From IMG/VR virus record IMGVR_UViG_3300042528_000450, positions 1 through 30,043 of that record: a DNA stretch of 30,043 nucleotides; one strand, 5' to 3'. The position numbers were made by a program, and so were the translations under genes. This document shows positions 20,867-27,001 of the stretch, in pieces (the first letter of the stretch is position 1; each line of letters begins with the position of its first letter). The notes below the pieces were generated by a model. The model was not told the origin of the DNA and did not search any database. It saw only the letters and a program-made list of their open reading frames with translations. Source of the stretch: a virus.

Positions 20867-21124
20867 ATGAATACTGAATTGAATGCCTTGGATCGTATCT
20901 ATGTTTCCACCCGAATCCTGCTTGGACAACCTGCCCTTGCGGAATTCAACTACGAAGATGCTCGCGGAAACACTTCCGTTCGTCGCGTCTCGGTTGATTC
21001 GGTTCGTGCGGATCACAACGGGAACTTTGTGTGGTATAACTACTCTAACGGAGACGGACACGGCGGGGGCCATCGCGCCTTCAATGCTCGTCGCATCTCC
21101 AACTTCCGCTTTGTTCGTAGGTAA
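20867..21124 (+). CDS. Small beta-rich protein, 85 aa
   Basis: Begins MNTELNALDRIYVSTRILLG. The second half has VSVDSVRADHNGNFVWYNYS and a Gly/His segment GDGHGGGHRAF, then a basic end. Looks like a small beta barrel, possibly an SH3- or OB-like nucleic-acid binder; not recognised. Confidence 0.72.
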   Translation: MNTELNALDRIYVSTRILLGQPALAEFNYEDARGNTSVRRVSVDSVRADHNGNFVWYNYSNGDGHGGGHRAFNARRISNFRFVRR

Positions 21125-21132
21125 TCGGTAAA

Positions 21133-21160
21133 GGGGCGCGGTCTGTGGGGGCCGCGCCCC
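21133..21160 (+). terminator. GC-rich stem-loop
   Basis: GGGGCGCGG, 10-nt loop, CCGCGCCCC: 9-bp perfect stem, 8 nt after a stop codon. There is no T-run, and the next ATG follows 15 nt later, so it may attenuate rather than stop transcription, or protect the upstream mRNA end. Confidence 0.55.
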
Positions 21161-21175
21161 AAATCGTTTCATACA

Positions 21176-21541
21176 ATGAAAACGCGAGTTTACTTTAATT
21201 TGCACAAACGGCTTTTCTCTGTTCAAGAGAAGGTCAACGGAAGCTGGAAGGTCGTTCGCCATACCGACGATATCACGCTTTACAACGTCACCTTTAAGGT
21301 GAGCGAAGCAGGGCGGCAAAGGACAATTAGAAATAAAAGAAAGACAGTTCATGCCTTTGTTGAGGGCTTTGTCTCTTCTTCTCCTCTTGAATGCAATAAC
21401 CCTGTAACCATTCGATACAATCCTTATCGGGTTGGATCGTTTACCGCAGGAGTCTTTAACGTCAAAGAAGCGGGAACCGTTCGTCTTTCTAAGAAAGAAG
21501 GAAAGCCCCTAATGCAAGCCGATTTCTTTTACCTCGTATGA
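21176..21541 (+). CDS. Hypothetical protein, 121 aa
   Basis: Begins MKTRVYFNLHKRLFSVQEKV. The segment VYFNLHKRLFSV..GSWKVVRHTD..TLYNVTFKVSEAGRQRT with basic residues resembles a phage family of about 100-130 aa known only as hypothetical, possibly nucleic-acid binding. It has no promoter of its own between the stem-loop and the ATG. Confidence 0.72.
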   Translation: MKTRVYFNLHKRLFSVQEKVNGSWKVVRHTDDITLYNVTFKVSEAGRQRTIRNKRKTVHAFVEGFVSSSPLECNNPVTIRYNPYRVGSFTAGVFNVKEAGTVRLSKKEGKPLMQADFFYLV

Positions 21542-21837
21542 TCGTAACCATCATTTATCCAAAGGAACTCGCTTTTCCTTTTAACATTCCCTGTATCGGG
21601 GCTTGTAATCAAGCGGACAAAATCAAATGCGCCAATATGATCACAAAGGGTCTTATGGGAGACGGATGGGAAAAAGAAACTCCTGTTTCTAAAAACCTTG
21701 GTGTTCGTCCTATGCGATGGGGTGACATGATTCTCTTCCCCGATGGGGAATCGTGGGTTCTTGATCAAAATGATATCTTTCGTCTTGATCGTCAAAAAAT
21801 GATCGAATACCAAAAAATCGAAGTAAACAAAAACTAA
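21538..21837 (+). CDS. Hypothetical protein, 99 aa
   Basis: Begins MIVTIIYPKELAFPFNIPCI. Three Cys near the N-terminus (IPCIGACNQADKIKC) could hold a metal; a beta-rich part follows (MILFPDGESWVLDQNDIFRL). Not recognised. Coupled to the gene before by ATGA. Confidence 0.72.
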   Translation: MIVTIIYPKELAFPFNIPCIGACNQADKIKCANMITKGLMGDGWEKETPVSKNLGVRPMRWGDMILFPDGESWVLDQNDIFRLDRQKMIEYQKIEVNKN

Positions 21838-21846
21838 AAAAACCTT

Positions 21847-21929
21847 CGTAACTTGTTGAATGATAACGGGTTACGAGGGTTCGCCCCGGCCCCTCAGTCG
21901 TAACTCATTAACAGTCAACGTCTTACAAC
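21847..21929. repeat. Alternating-arm hairpin unit 10
   Basis: Arms GTAACTTGTTGA / TAACGGGTTAC; core GAGGGTTCGCCCCGGCCCCTC; the second hairpin is weak. Confidence 0.75.
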
Positions 21930-21957
21930 AAAAGCATTCTTTTCTTTCAAAAGGCTG

Positions 21958-21985
21958 TTGACATTTACAGAAGGTGTGTTATATT
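21958..21985 (+). promoter_or_regulatory. Leaderless-type promoter
   Basis: TTGACA, 16-bp spacer, TATATT; 5 nt to ATG. One of the closest to consensus. Confidence 0.82.
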
Positions 21986-21990
21986 ACCCC

Positions 21991-22167
21991 ATGCAGAACA
22001 TCGAAAACCACGCTGGCCGCTTTTGCGGATTCACCACCAAAACCCAAAAGAAAATCCATTGCGCGAAGGTCTATCGGATCACTTCGCAATACATCAAGAT
22101 CGAGGATCGAAATGATCACAAGACTTATAAATACAAGAGAAGTTCTGTTGTTGATTGTCGGTTTTGA
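21991..22167 (+). CDS. Small basic protein, 58 aa
   Basis: Begins MQNIENHAGRFCGFTTKTQK. Basic, beta-rich (KVYRITSQYIKIEDRNDHKT), three Cys. Likely a small nucleic-acid-binding barrel, not recognised. Confidence 0.7.
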   Translation: MQNIENHAGRFCGFTTKTQKKIHCAKVYRITSQYIKIEDRNDHKTYKYKRSSVVDCRF

Positions 22168-22183
22168 TTGAGAGCTTTCCATG

Positions 22184-22267
22184 TGTAACTCGTTGAAAAA
22201 CAATGGGTTACGCAGGACCGCCCCCCCCGCCGCGTCGTAACTCGTTGAAAACCAACGACTTACGACG
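22184..22267. repeat. Alternating-arm hairpin unit 11
   Basis: Arms GTAACTCGTTG / CAATGGGTTAC and GTAACTCGTTG / CAACGACTTAC; C-rich core. A CAAGAACCATGCCAA box follows at about 22278. Confidence 0.8.
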
Positions 22268-22340
22268 ATTGCTTTTCAAGAACCATGCCAAGTCCCCTTT
22301 CTTTTTCCACCATAGCGTAAAAAATAGATTCACCTTTTTT

Positions 22341-22368
22341 TTGACTTTGGGAGAAAATGCCTTAACAT
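22341..22368 (+). promoter_or_regulatory. Leaderless-type promoter
   Basis: TTGACT, 16-bp spacer, TAACAT; 7 nt to ATG. Confidence 0.7.
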
Positions 22369-22375
22369 ATTCACC

Positions 22376-22555
22376 ATGAGAAACGAACTCTTCATCACCG
22401 AAAATCCCCTCGACATTATCCGCGACATTGAAAACTTCTCTGGCGCATATCGCACTAACTCGATCCACGAAAAAGCCGACTTCTACCGTCACGAATGGGA
22501 AGAGGACGAAGATCGGGAAAGTTTCGAATTCGACCATTTTTCTTTTGACAAATAA
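22376..22555 (+). CDS. Small acidic protein, 59 aa
   Basis: Begins MRNELFITENPLDIIRDIEN. Highly acidic C-terminus with alternating Phe/Glu/Asp (EWEEDEDRESFEFDHFSF). Not recognised. The -35 box of the next promoter is in its last codons. Confidence 0.68.
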   Translation: MRNELFITENPLDIIRDIENFSGAYRTNSIHEKADFYRHEWEEDEDRESFEFDHFSFDK

Positions 22556-22573
22556 GCAAAACTGTGTTACATT
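22545..22573 (+). promoter_or_regulatory. Promoter with long leader
   Basis: TTGACA, 17-bp spacer, TACATT; ATG 41 nt downstream after a leader with repeated AACCTAAC/AAC and no Shine-Dalgarno sequence. Confidence 0.75.
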
Positions 22574-22614
22574 ACTCTCGTTAACCTAACTAACCTAAAC
22601 AAAAAACAAATACT

Positions 22615-23598
22615 ATGATCGTTATCGGAAAAAACCATGTTACTGCCGCCGAACTTCTGAATGTCGCTACCCCTGCGGAAACCGACACCTTCAAGCCGCT
22701 TCCGCATCACCTGCTTTGCGAATATACCCGCGAAGCTTTGGCCGATGCTGGTTTCGAGATCGTGGAAGAGGACCACGTTATCGCCAAGGAGGGGTTGCGC
22801 TACTTTGGCGGATTCGCCCTGTCTCACCGCTCGCTTTCGGGCGAACGTCGCCAGATCGTGTGCGGAATCCGCAACGCGAACGACAAGTCGTTTCCTGCCG
22901 CTATCTGTATCGGCAATCGGATGATGGTTTGCGAAAACCTTTGCTTCTCTTCTGAGGAAAAGCTTACCCGCCGCCATACGAAGAACATCATGCGCGACCT
23001 TCGCGGCGTCATCACCGCCGCCATTTCTCGCCTGATGAAGGCTTGGAACGACATGGAACAGCGGATCACCGCTTACGAAAACGTCACCCTCACCGAAGAA
23101 CAGGCTTCGCACCTTGCGCTTCGTCTGATCGACGCTTCCGCCCTTCCTGCCCGTGACTTTTATAACGTCATGCTGGCTTGGCGCAATCCCGAAGGTGCCG
23201 CGATTGATATCGTGGATCGCAATGCCTTTGTGATCGAGCAAGAGGACGGTTTCGGTTTCGATGAGGAAGCGTATCAGGCCGCGCTTGCCAACAAGCAAGC
23301 GGAACTGATCGCGGAGTTTGGCGGGGATACCCTGTGGGGTCTTTACAACGCCGCGACTCACGTTCTCAAGGGGTCTTGCCTCGACAAGCTTCCGCAACGG
23401 ACGATGAACATGCAAACCGTTTTTGATGGTCTTGCTGGTGTTGTTTTGTCTGTTGGTGAAGCCATCAATTCGGTTGGTCTTGATGAGAACAATCAGGAAA
23501 CGGACGAAGCGAACGCGGAATTCATTGATACCTTCGCGGAGGTTCTTCCTGAGCCTCCCGCTGAAATCGAGATTCCGATCTTCTCTCTTGAGCGATAA
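22615..23598 (+). CDS. DUF932-like phage protein, 327 aa
   Basis: The largest gene of the plus-strand array. The middle part (residues about 60-150: GGFALSHRSLSGERRQIVCG, then ICIGNRMMVCENLCFSSEEK, then a helical RRHTKNIMRDL) resembles the DUF932/phage-plasmid-like family, whose function is unknown but which is abundant in phages and plasmids and often highly expressed. The C-terminal 40 residues are acidic. Codon use is distinctly more GC-rich than in the neighbours, which suggests high expression or separate ancestry. It has its own promoter with a long leader and is followed by a strong terminator, so it forms a single-gene operon. Confidence 0.75.
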   Translation: MIVIGKNHVTAAELLNVATPAETDTFKPLPHHLLCEYTREALADAGFEIVEEDHVIAKEGLRYFGGFALSHRSLSGERRQIVCGIRNANDKSFPAAICIGNRMMVCENLCFSSEEKLTRRHTKNIMRDLRGVITAAISRLMKAWNDMEQRITAYENVTLTEEQASHLALRLIDASALPARDFYNVMLAWRNPEGAAIDIVDRNAFVIEQEDGFGFDEEAYQAALANKQAELIAEFGGDTLWGLYNAATHVLKGSCLDKLPQRTMNMQTVFDGLAGVVLSVGEAINSVGLDENNQETDEANAEFIDTFAEVLPEPPAEIEIPIFSLER

Positions 23599-23605
23599 CC
23601 CTAAC

Positions 23606-23621
23606 AGACTCACAAGAGTCT
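23606..23621 (+). terminator. Small stem-loop
   Basis: AGACTC, ACAA loop, GAGTCT; 7 nt after the stop codon, just before the main terminator. Confidence 0.4.
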
Positions 23622-23635
23622 AACAAAACAACAAG

Positions 23636-23669
23636 AGAGGCGCGGGTTACACTCGCGCCTCTTTCTTTT
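23636..23669 (+). terminator. Rho-independent terminator
   Basis: AGAGGCGCG / CGCGCCTCT perfect 9-bp stem, 9-nt loop, followed by TTCTTTT. The most canonical terminator in the window. Confidence 0.85.
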
Positions 23670-23684
23670 GTCTGATAAAAGATT

Positions 23685-23769
23685 GTCGTAACTTGTTGAC
23701 GCTCAACGAGTTACGACGGCGCGGCCCCGCCGCCGCGTCGTAACTCCTTCACTATCAACGACTTACAAC
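23685..23769. repeat. Alternating-arm hairpin unit 12
   Basis: The first hairpin CGTAACTTGTTGA / TCAACGAGTTACG has 13 pairs (one G-T) and loop CGC. The inner-arm stem GAGTTACGACG / CGTCGTAACTC is perfect. A CAAGAACCATGCCAA box follows at about 23780. Confidence 0.85.
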
Positions 23770-23815
23770 ACAAGCAATTCAAGAACCATGCCAACCATTC
23801 CTTGTTTTTTTTCGC

Positions 23816-23843
23816 TTGCATTTCCTGCGGGGCATGGTAGTTT
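23816..23843 (+). promoter_or_regulatory. Leaderless-type promoter
   Basis: TTGCAT, 16-bp spacer, TAGTTT; 5 nt to ATG. Confidence 0.65.
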
Positions 23844-23848
23844 AGAGA

Positions 23849-24034
23849 ATGGAAATCCTGATCACCACTAAAAACGTTTACGGAAAGACGCTAATCTATG
23901 TTGTCAAACAAGAACAGCGCGAAGCAATCAAAACCCTCACCAAAAAGGAAACCATCGACACATACGATATTCGCGCTTTGGAAAAGCTAGGATTCAGTGT
24001 TCTATTCACTGCCTCCCTCCCTTCTTTGCCTTAA
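23849..24034 (+). CDS. Small hypothetical protein, 61 aa
   Basis: Begins MEILITTKNVYGKTLIYVVK; beta hairpin, then helix (IKTLTKKETIDTYDIRALEK). This strand-strand-helix plan with a final hydrophobic strand is seen in small phage proteins of unknown function. Confidence 0.7.
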   Translation: MEILITTKNVYGKTLIYVVKQEQREAIKTLTKKETIDTYDIRALEKLGFSVLFTASLPSLP

Positions 24035-24041
24035 TCTCTTC

Positions 24042-24070
24042 TTGACAAATCCCGCAACCTGTGATATATT
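24042..24070 (+). promoter_or_regulatory. Leaderless-type promoter
   Basis: TTGACA, 17-bp spacer, TATATT; 6 nt to ATG. Confidence 0.82.
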
Positions 24071-24076
24071 CCCGCA

Positions 24077-24772
24077 ATGAAACTACTGAACGAAGGAAAC
24101 TATAAAACGAAGAAGGGAGAATCCCTTGGTTGGAAAACCTACGGAATCCACCTTGCCCCCTCTCGCGTGTCTGGCTTCAATACCTGCCAGAATGCAACGG
24201 CAGGTTGTGCCGCCGCCTGTCTCAATACGGCAGGACGCGGGGCAATGTCCAACGTGCAAAAAGCACGGGTTGAGAAAACCCTTTTCTTCTTTAAGAAGCG
24301 CGAAGAATTCCTTTCGAATCTTCGAAAGGAAATCGCGGCGGCAATTAAGTCTTGCGAAAAATCGGGGCTTAAACCCTGCTTTCGTTTGAACCTTACTTCC
24401 GACATTCCCTTTCACAAGTTTGGAATCATGGAAGAGTTTTCCAACGTGCAATTTTACGATTACACGAAGGATTATAAAAGGGCTTTGCAATACATGCATG
24501 GCGAAATGCCGAAAAACTACCATCTGACTTTCTCCCGCGCCGAATCGGAAGACAATCAACAACAAGCCAAGTCTCTTCTTTCTATGGGAATGAACATCGC
24601 CGCCGTCTTTCGTAAATCGCTCCCCGCTACTTGGAACGGTTTCAACGTCGTGAATGGAGACGAAACGGACCTTCGGTTTCTTGATCCGAATGGCGTTGTT
24701 GTCGGGCTTGTCGAGAAAGGCAAGGCAAAAAAAGATACCAGTGGATTCGTAATCGAAAGCCATCATGGATGA
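24077..24772 (+). CDS. Gp88-like protein, 231 aa
   Basis: The start MKLLNEGNYKTKKGESLGWK, the Cys cluster FNTCQNATAGCAAACLNTAG (C-x6-C-x3-C, about 37-48) and KPCFRLNLTSDI, then VQFYDYTKDYKRAL, match the phage Gene product 88 family first named in mycobacteriophages. Its biochemical function is not established; the three clustered Cys suggest an Fe-S or zinc site, reminiscent of but not identical to a radical-SAM signature. The final helix-strand part is more variable. The start follows the promoter by 6 nt. A tiny ORF overlaps its stop. Confidence 0.82.
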   Translation: MKLLNEGNYKTKKGESLGWKTYGIHLAPSRVSGFNTCQNATAGCAAACLNTAGRGAMSNVQKARVEKTLFFFKKREEFLSNLRKEIAAAIKSCEKSGLKPCFRLNLTSDIPFHKFGIMEEFSNVQFYDYTKDYKRALQYMHGEMPKNYHLTFSRAESEDNQQQAKSLLSMGMNIAAVFRKSLPATWNGFNVVNGDETDLRFLDPNGVVVGLVEKGKAKKDTSGFVIESHHG

Positions 24773-24830
24773 ACTTCTAGCGTTGTGCTGTTTCGTCGTG
24801 ATGGGATTCGTTTTGTCTAAACACTGGTAG
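24765..24830 (+). CDS. Tiny membrane peptide, 21 aa
   Basis: Begins MDELLALCCFVVMGFVLSKH, ending in Trp: nearly a single hydrophobic helix. The ATG overlaps the end of the Gp88-like gene by 8 bp in another frame, permitting re-initiation. It may be chance, but two other tiny membrane peptides occur in similar settings in this window. Confidence 0.35.
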   Translation: MDELLALCCFVVMGFVLSKHW

Positions 24831-24849
24831 AAAGGAAACTTTAATAAAT

Positions 24850-24933
24850 GGCGGTGTGGTGAAACGGTAGACACAGTGGACTTAAAATCCGCTGGGCATC
24901 GCGCCCGTGCAGGTTCGATTCCTGTCACCGCTA
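24850..24933 (+). tRNA. tRNA-Leu (anticodon TAA)
   Basis: Class II tRNA with long variable arm. Anticodon loop CTTAAAA on stem GTGGA/TCCGC; T arm GCAGG TTCGATT CCTGT; acceptor GCGGTG/CACCGC with a G-T 1:72 pair. Reads UUA. CCA is not encoded. Confidence 0.92.
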
Positions 24934-24953
24934 TCTAACATTCAAACAAAAAA

Positions 24954-25029
24954 GCACCCTTAGCTCAGAGGATAGAGCAACGGATTTCTAATCCGTGGGT
25001 CATAGGTTCGAATCCTATAGGGTGTGCCA
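24954..25029 (+). tRNA. tRNA-Arg (anticodon TCT)
   Basis: Acceptor GCACCCT/AGGGTGT (1:72 G-T), D arm GCTC/GAGC, anticodon stem ACGGA/TCCGT with loop TTTCTAA, T arm ATAGG TTCGAAT CCTAT. Reads AGA. It is the only tRNA here with an encoded CCA end (GCCA). Confidence 0.93.
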
Positions 25030-25043
25030 CTTTAAATAGCGAA

Positions 25044-25265
25044 ATGAAAGACGAAACGGAACACCTAAACGAAGTAAATCAAAAGCTTAAAGAAGCTTTC
25101 GAGGAGGAATTCCTTTTTGTCTATAACTTCGCATTGCGTAGTTTCTTTCAAGGAAACATTTCACAAATGCAGGACAAGGAAAGATGCGCGAGGATTACGC
25201 TGGCAAATCTAAAGGATTGTTTAGATGATGTTTTCGATGAGTTTTTGAAGGACAACGCTTTTTGA
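25044..25265 (+). CDS. Small acidic helical protein, 73 aa
   Basis: Begins MKDETEHLNEVNQKLKEAFE. Two or three amphipathic helices, Glu/Asp/Leu/Phe-rich. No own promoter; probably cotranscribed with tRNA-Leu and tRNA-Arg. Last plus-strand gene. Confidence 0.68.
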   Translation: MKDETEHLNEVNQKLKEAFEEEFLFVYNFALRSFFQGNISQMQDKERCARITLANLKDCLDDVFDEFLKDNAF

Positions 25266-25275
25266 TGAAAAGAGA

Positions 25276-25356
25276 TGCAACTCGTTGAGAATCAACGAGT
25301 TACGACGGCGCGGCGGGGGCGAAGCGTCGTAAGTCGCTGAAAATAAACGACTTACG
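25276..25356. repeat. Alternating-arm hairpin unit 13
   Basis: AACTCGTTGA / TCAACGAGTT with loop GAA, core GACGGCGCGGCGGGGGC, then GTAAGTCG / CGACTTAC. It sits between converging gene clusters, where a two-way terminator would be useful. Confidence 0.82.
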
Positions 25357-25363
25357 AAACCTT

Positions 25364-25768
25364 TCAAGCCTCGGCAAGGTCTCGCCAGTAACGCCCGTGA
25401 GAAGCGTTTTCGTCCTTGCAAACGGCCAAACTCCACCTACGGAAAAGGCTTTCAAGATACTCTTCATTTCCAAGGTCTTTCCACCCAGACGGAGCGCAAA
25501 GAAAAGGAAAGGATTTCCCTTCTTGATCATTCACAACAACAACGTCGCCAACCGAAAGAGAATAACACCTCCCCACCTTCTCTTCAGAAAAGGCCGGGGG
25601 TTCTGGATGGTTGGTAAGCATAAAGGCAATTTCTGCAAAAGCCTCTGGATCGACTCCGCTAGAAACGTCTCGGAAGATGGTCCTAATTCCGATGTTACCA
25701 TACTCCGCAAAAGAGGTATGATAAACAACAATAGAATTGGGGCGGTCGTGGTGAGCTGTTACTTTCAT
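25364..25768 (-). CDS. YodL-like domain protein, 134 aa
   Basis: Begins MKVTAHHDRPNSIVVYHTSF. The segment GRCYSLSVGDVVVVNDQEGK, followed by FLCAPSGWKDL, matches the YodL-like domain found in many phage and Firmicute accessory proteins, whose function is unknown. The last 35 residues (FRRWSLAVCKDENASHGRYW) are basic/aromatic. Overlaps the upstream gene by ATGA; it is the last gene of its operon and ends 7 nt from hairpin unit 13. Confidence 0.75.
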   Translation of the reverse strand: MKVTAHHDRPNSIVVYHTSFAEYGNIGIRTIFRDVSSGVDPEAFAEIAFMLTNHPEPPAFSEEKVGRCYSLSVGDVVVVNDQEGKSFPFLCAPSGWKDLGNEEYLESLFRRWSLAVCKDENASHGRYWRDLAEA

Positions 25769-26040
25769 ACGTTAGCCGGAGAAAGAGACATTTGGTAGCC
25801 GCCTCCCATGATTTCCAGACCTATCTCCTTATCATGGCATCGTCGCGCCATGGCCAGTATGTCGGCATCTGGCACGTTAGGATCAGCCTCGATAATTATC
25901 CGGCGAGTGATTGGGAACTCATACACGTTGCGCGTCTCTCCCTTTTTCCACGGGTGTGGGATCACTCGGGCAACGGCTAACAAGTCGCTTGTGGACAACG
26001 GCAACCCGCCGTCCTGTTGGTGTGTTTCTGGTTGTTTCAT
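25765..26040 (-). CDS. Hypothetical protein, 91 aa
   Basis: Begins MKQPETHQQDGGLPLSTSDL. Strand-turn-helix plan: TRNVYEFPITRRIIIEADPN, then DADILAMARRCHDKEIGLEI. Not recognised. No clear promoter at the ATG; coupled to the YodL-like gene by ATGA. Confidence 0.7.
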   Translation of the reverse strand: MKQPETHQQDGGLPLSTSDLLAVARVIPHPWKKGETRNVYEFPITRRIIIEADPNVPDADILAMARRCHDKEIGLEIMGGGYQMSLSPANV

Positions 26041-26085
26041 AGATTTTTGGTGTGTCGGAGTTCGCTCTCAGATGCCGTGCCACAG

Positions 26086-26328
26086 CTAGGCGTTAGGATA
26101 ATAGAATTCACTAAAAAGAGCAATAAAAAGTTCATCTCTTTCATTAAGATAGTCGTTAACTTCAACATCTTTGCCACGATACTTTTCGTGAAGATAATCG
26201 CGAGCAATTTCTGTCAGATAGCCATTAACGTTTCCTTCTGGAATTCTGCCAGCATCGACAAGTTCCTTTAGCGTCAAGCCCGTCCAATTAAATGGGGCAT
26301 CAAGAAGTTTTTTGGCAATTTCTTTCAT
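26086..26328 (-). CDS. Small hypothetical protein, 80 aa
   Basis: From MKEIAKKLLDAPFNWTGLTL; the ATG shares a base with the stop of the gene before. KELVDAGRIPEGNVNGYLTE could be a helix-turn-helix. Acidic C-terminus. Upstream in-frame starts would overlap the previous gene by about 120 bp and are rejected. Confidence 0.68.
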   Translation of the reverse strand: MKEIAKKLLDAPFNWTGLTLKELVDAGRIPEGNVNGYLTEIARDYLHEKYRGKDVEVNDYLNERDELFIALFSEFYYPNA

Positions 26329-26495
26329 TAGTTTGGTTTTACAAAATAAGCTTGATTCATAAACGTGGACAGTTCCATGTTCCGCCCGTCCTTTTCGTAG
26401 CCGTAATAAAGCCAACCGTGAAAGGTTGTCATCCACACAAGTCTCCACCCCTTCTCTTTAAGAAGTTCGCTTTTTTGTTCAAAGGTCTTTCTCAT
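26328..26495 (-). CDS. Small basic protein, 55 aa
   Basis: From MRKTFEQKSELLKEKGWRLV; a GTG start at 26579 is possible but would overlap the leaderless gene before it. A helix, then WMTTFHGWLYYGYEKDGRNM, aromatic and beta-rich. Overlaps the upstream ORF by 17 bp. Confidence 0.6.
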   Translation of the reverse strand: MRKTFEQKSELLKEKGWRLVWMTTFHGWLYYGYEKDGRNMELSTFMNQAYFVKPN

Positions 26496-26610
26496 TTTTT
26501 CGGCAGTGCGATTTGTTTTGTTGTTTCTTTTTGTCTGGAACGCACTTCGTTCCCATGTTGAGAACGAAAGCGGCTCCACGTTTAACCTTGTAGGGTGGAA
26601 TGCTTTTCAT
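26479..26610 (-). CDS. Tiny basic protein, 43 aa, leaderless
   Basis: Begins MKSIPPYKVKRGAAFVLNMG; Lys/Asn-rich with two Cys and no hydrophobic core. Supported mainly by a near-consensus promoter whose -10 ends 5 nt before this ATG. First gene of a three-gene operon. Confidence 0.5.
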   Translation of the reverse strand: MKSIPPYKVKRGAAFVLNMGTKCVPDKKKQQNKSHCRKNEKDL

Positions 26611-26615
26611 GCACT

Positions 26616-26644
26616 ATAATACAATGAAAAGCCAAAAAGTTCAA
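26616..26644 (-). promoter_or_regulatory. Leaderless-type promoter
   Basis: Minus strand: TTGAAC, 17-bp spacer, TATTAT; 5 nt to ATG at 26610. Confidence 0.72.
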
Positions 26645-26657
26645 CCCTTTTCTTCGA

Positions 26658-26927
26658 TTAGATCGTGATTTTAATAAACACGTTTTTGTCGAAAGAAAAG
26701 GAGACAGGATAAGTATAACCAGAGGAATCAAGAGTTTGACCCCCCATCGTCATGCTGGAAACTCTATCGACGCGCACCACATGAACATAATCTGACCATT
26801 CCTTTTTGGCAACAACCAGAACCAAGTCTCCCTCCTTGATGTCGTAGATGTTAAGATCCCTTTGAAGATCTTTGAGTTCTTTTTCCAAAAGGGTGATTTG
26901 ACGTTCGACTTCTTCTTTGCTTTTCAT
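26658..26927 (-). CDS. Coiled-coil plus SH3-like small protein, 89 aa
   Basis: Begins MKSKEEVERQITLLEKELKD. Residues 1-30 are a Glu/Lys/Leu coiled coil; residues about 33-89 are a small beta barrel (IKEGDLVLVVAKKEWSDYVH ... KNVFIKITI). The start at 26927 is chosen because the promoter ends 5 nt before it; the upstream hydrophobic extension is not expected to be transcribed. Confidence 0.72.
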   Translation of the reverse strand: MKSKEEVERQITLLEKELKDLQRDLNIYDIKEGDLVLVVAKKEWSDYVHVVRVDRVSSMTMGGQTLDSSGYTYPVSFSFDKNVFIKITI

Positions 26928-26932
26928 GCAGA

Positions 26933-26960
26933 ACAATACAGCCAAAAGAGACAAATGCAA
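26933..26960 (-). promoter_or_regulatory. Leaderless-type promoter
   Basis: Minus strand: TTGCAT, 16-bp spacer, TATTGT; 5 nt to ATG at 26927. Confidence 0.7.
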
Positions 26961-27001
26961 CCTCTTTTTTCTTCAAAACCCCAATTTTCTTGATCAGGAA
27001 A

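Noticed and set aside
22567-23613. 348-aa minus-strand ORF opposite the DUF932-like gene
   Set aside because: Antisense shadow of a GC-rich gene with good promoter, leader and terminator; the antisense product is low-complexity and lacks signals.
24083-24928. 281-aa minus-strand ORF
   Set aside because: Lies opposite the Gp88-like gene and runs through tRNA-Leu; no family resemblance.
12814-25356. CRISPR-like or IS-end reading of the dispersed hairpin units
   Set aside because: Units are kilobases apart, vary in sequence with compensation, and no transposase is present.
25397-25798. 133-aa plus-strand ORF
   Set aside because: Opposite the YodL-like gene; that gene has an ATGA-coupled neighbour and a recognisable domain.
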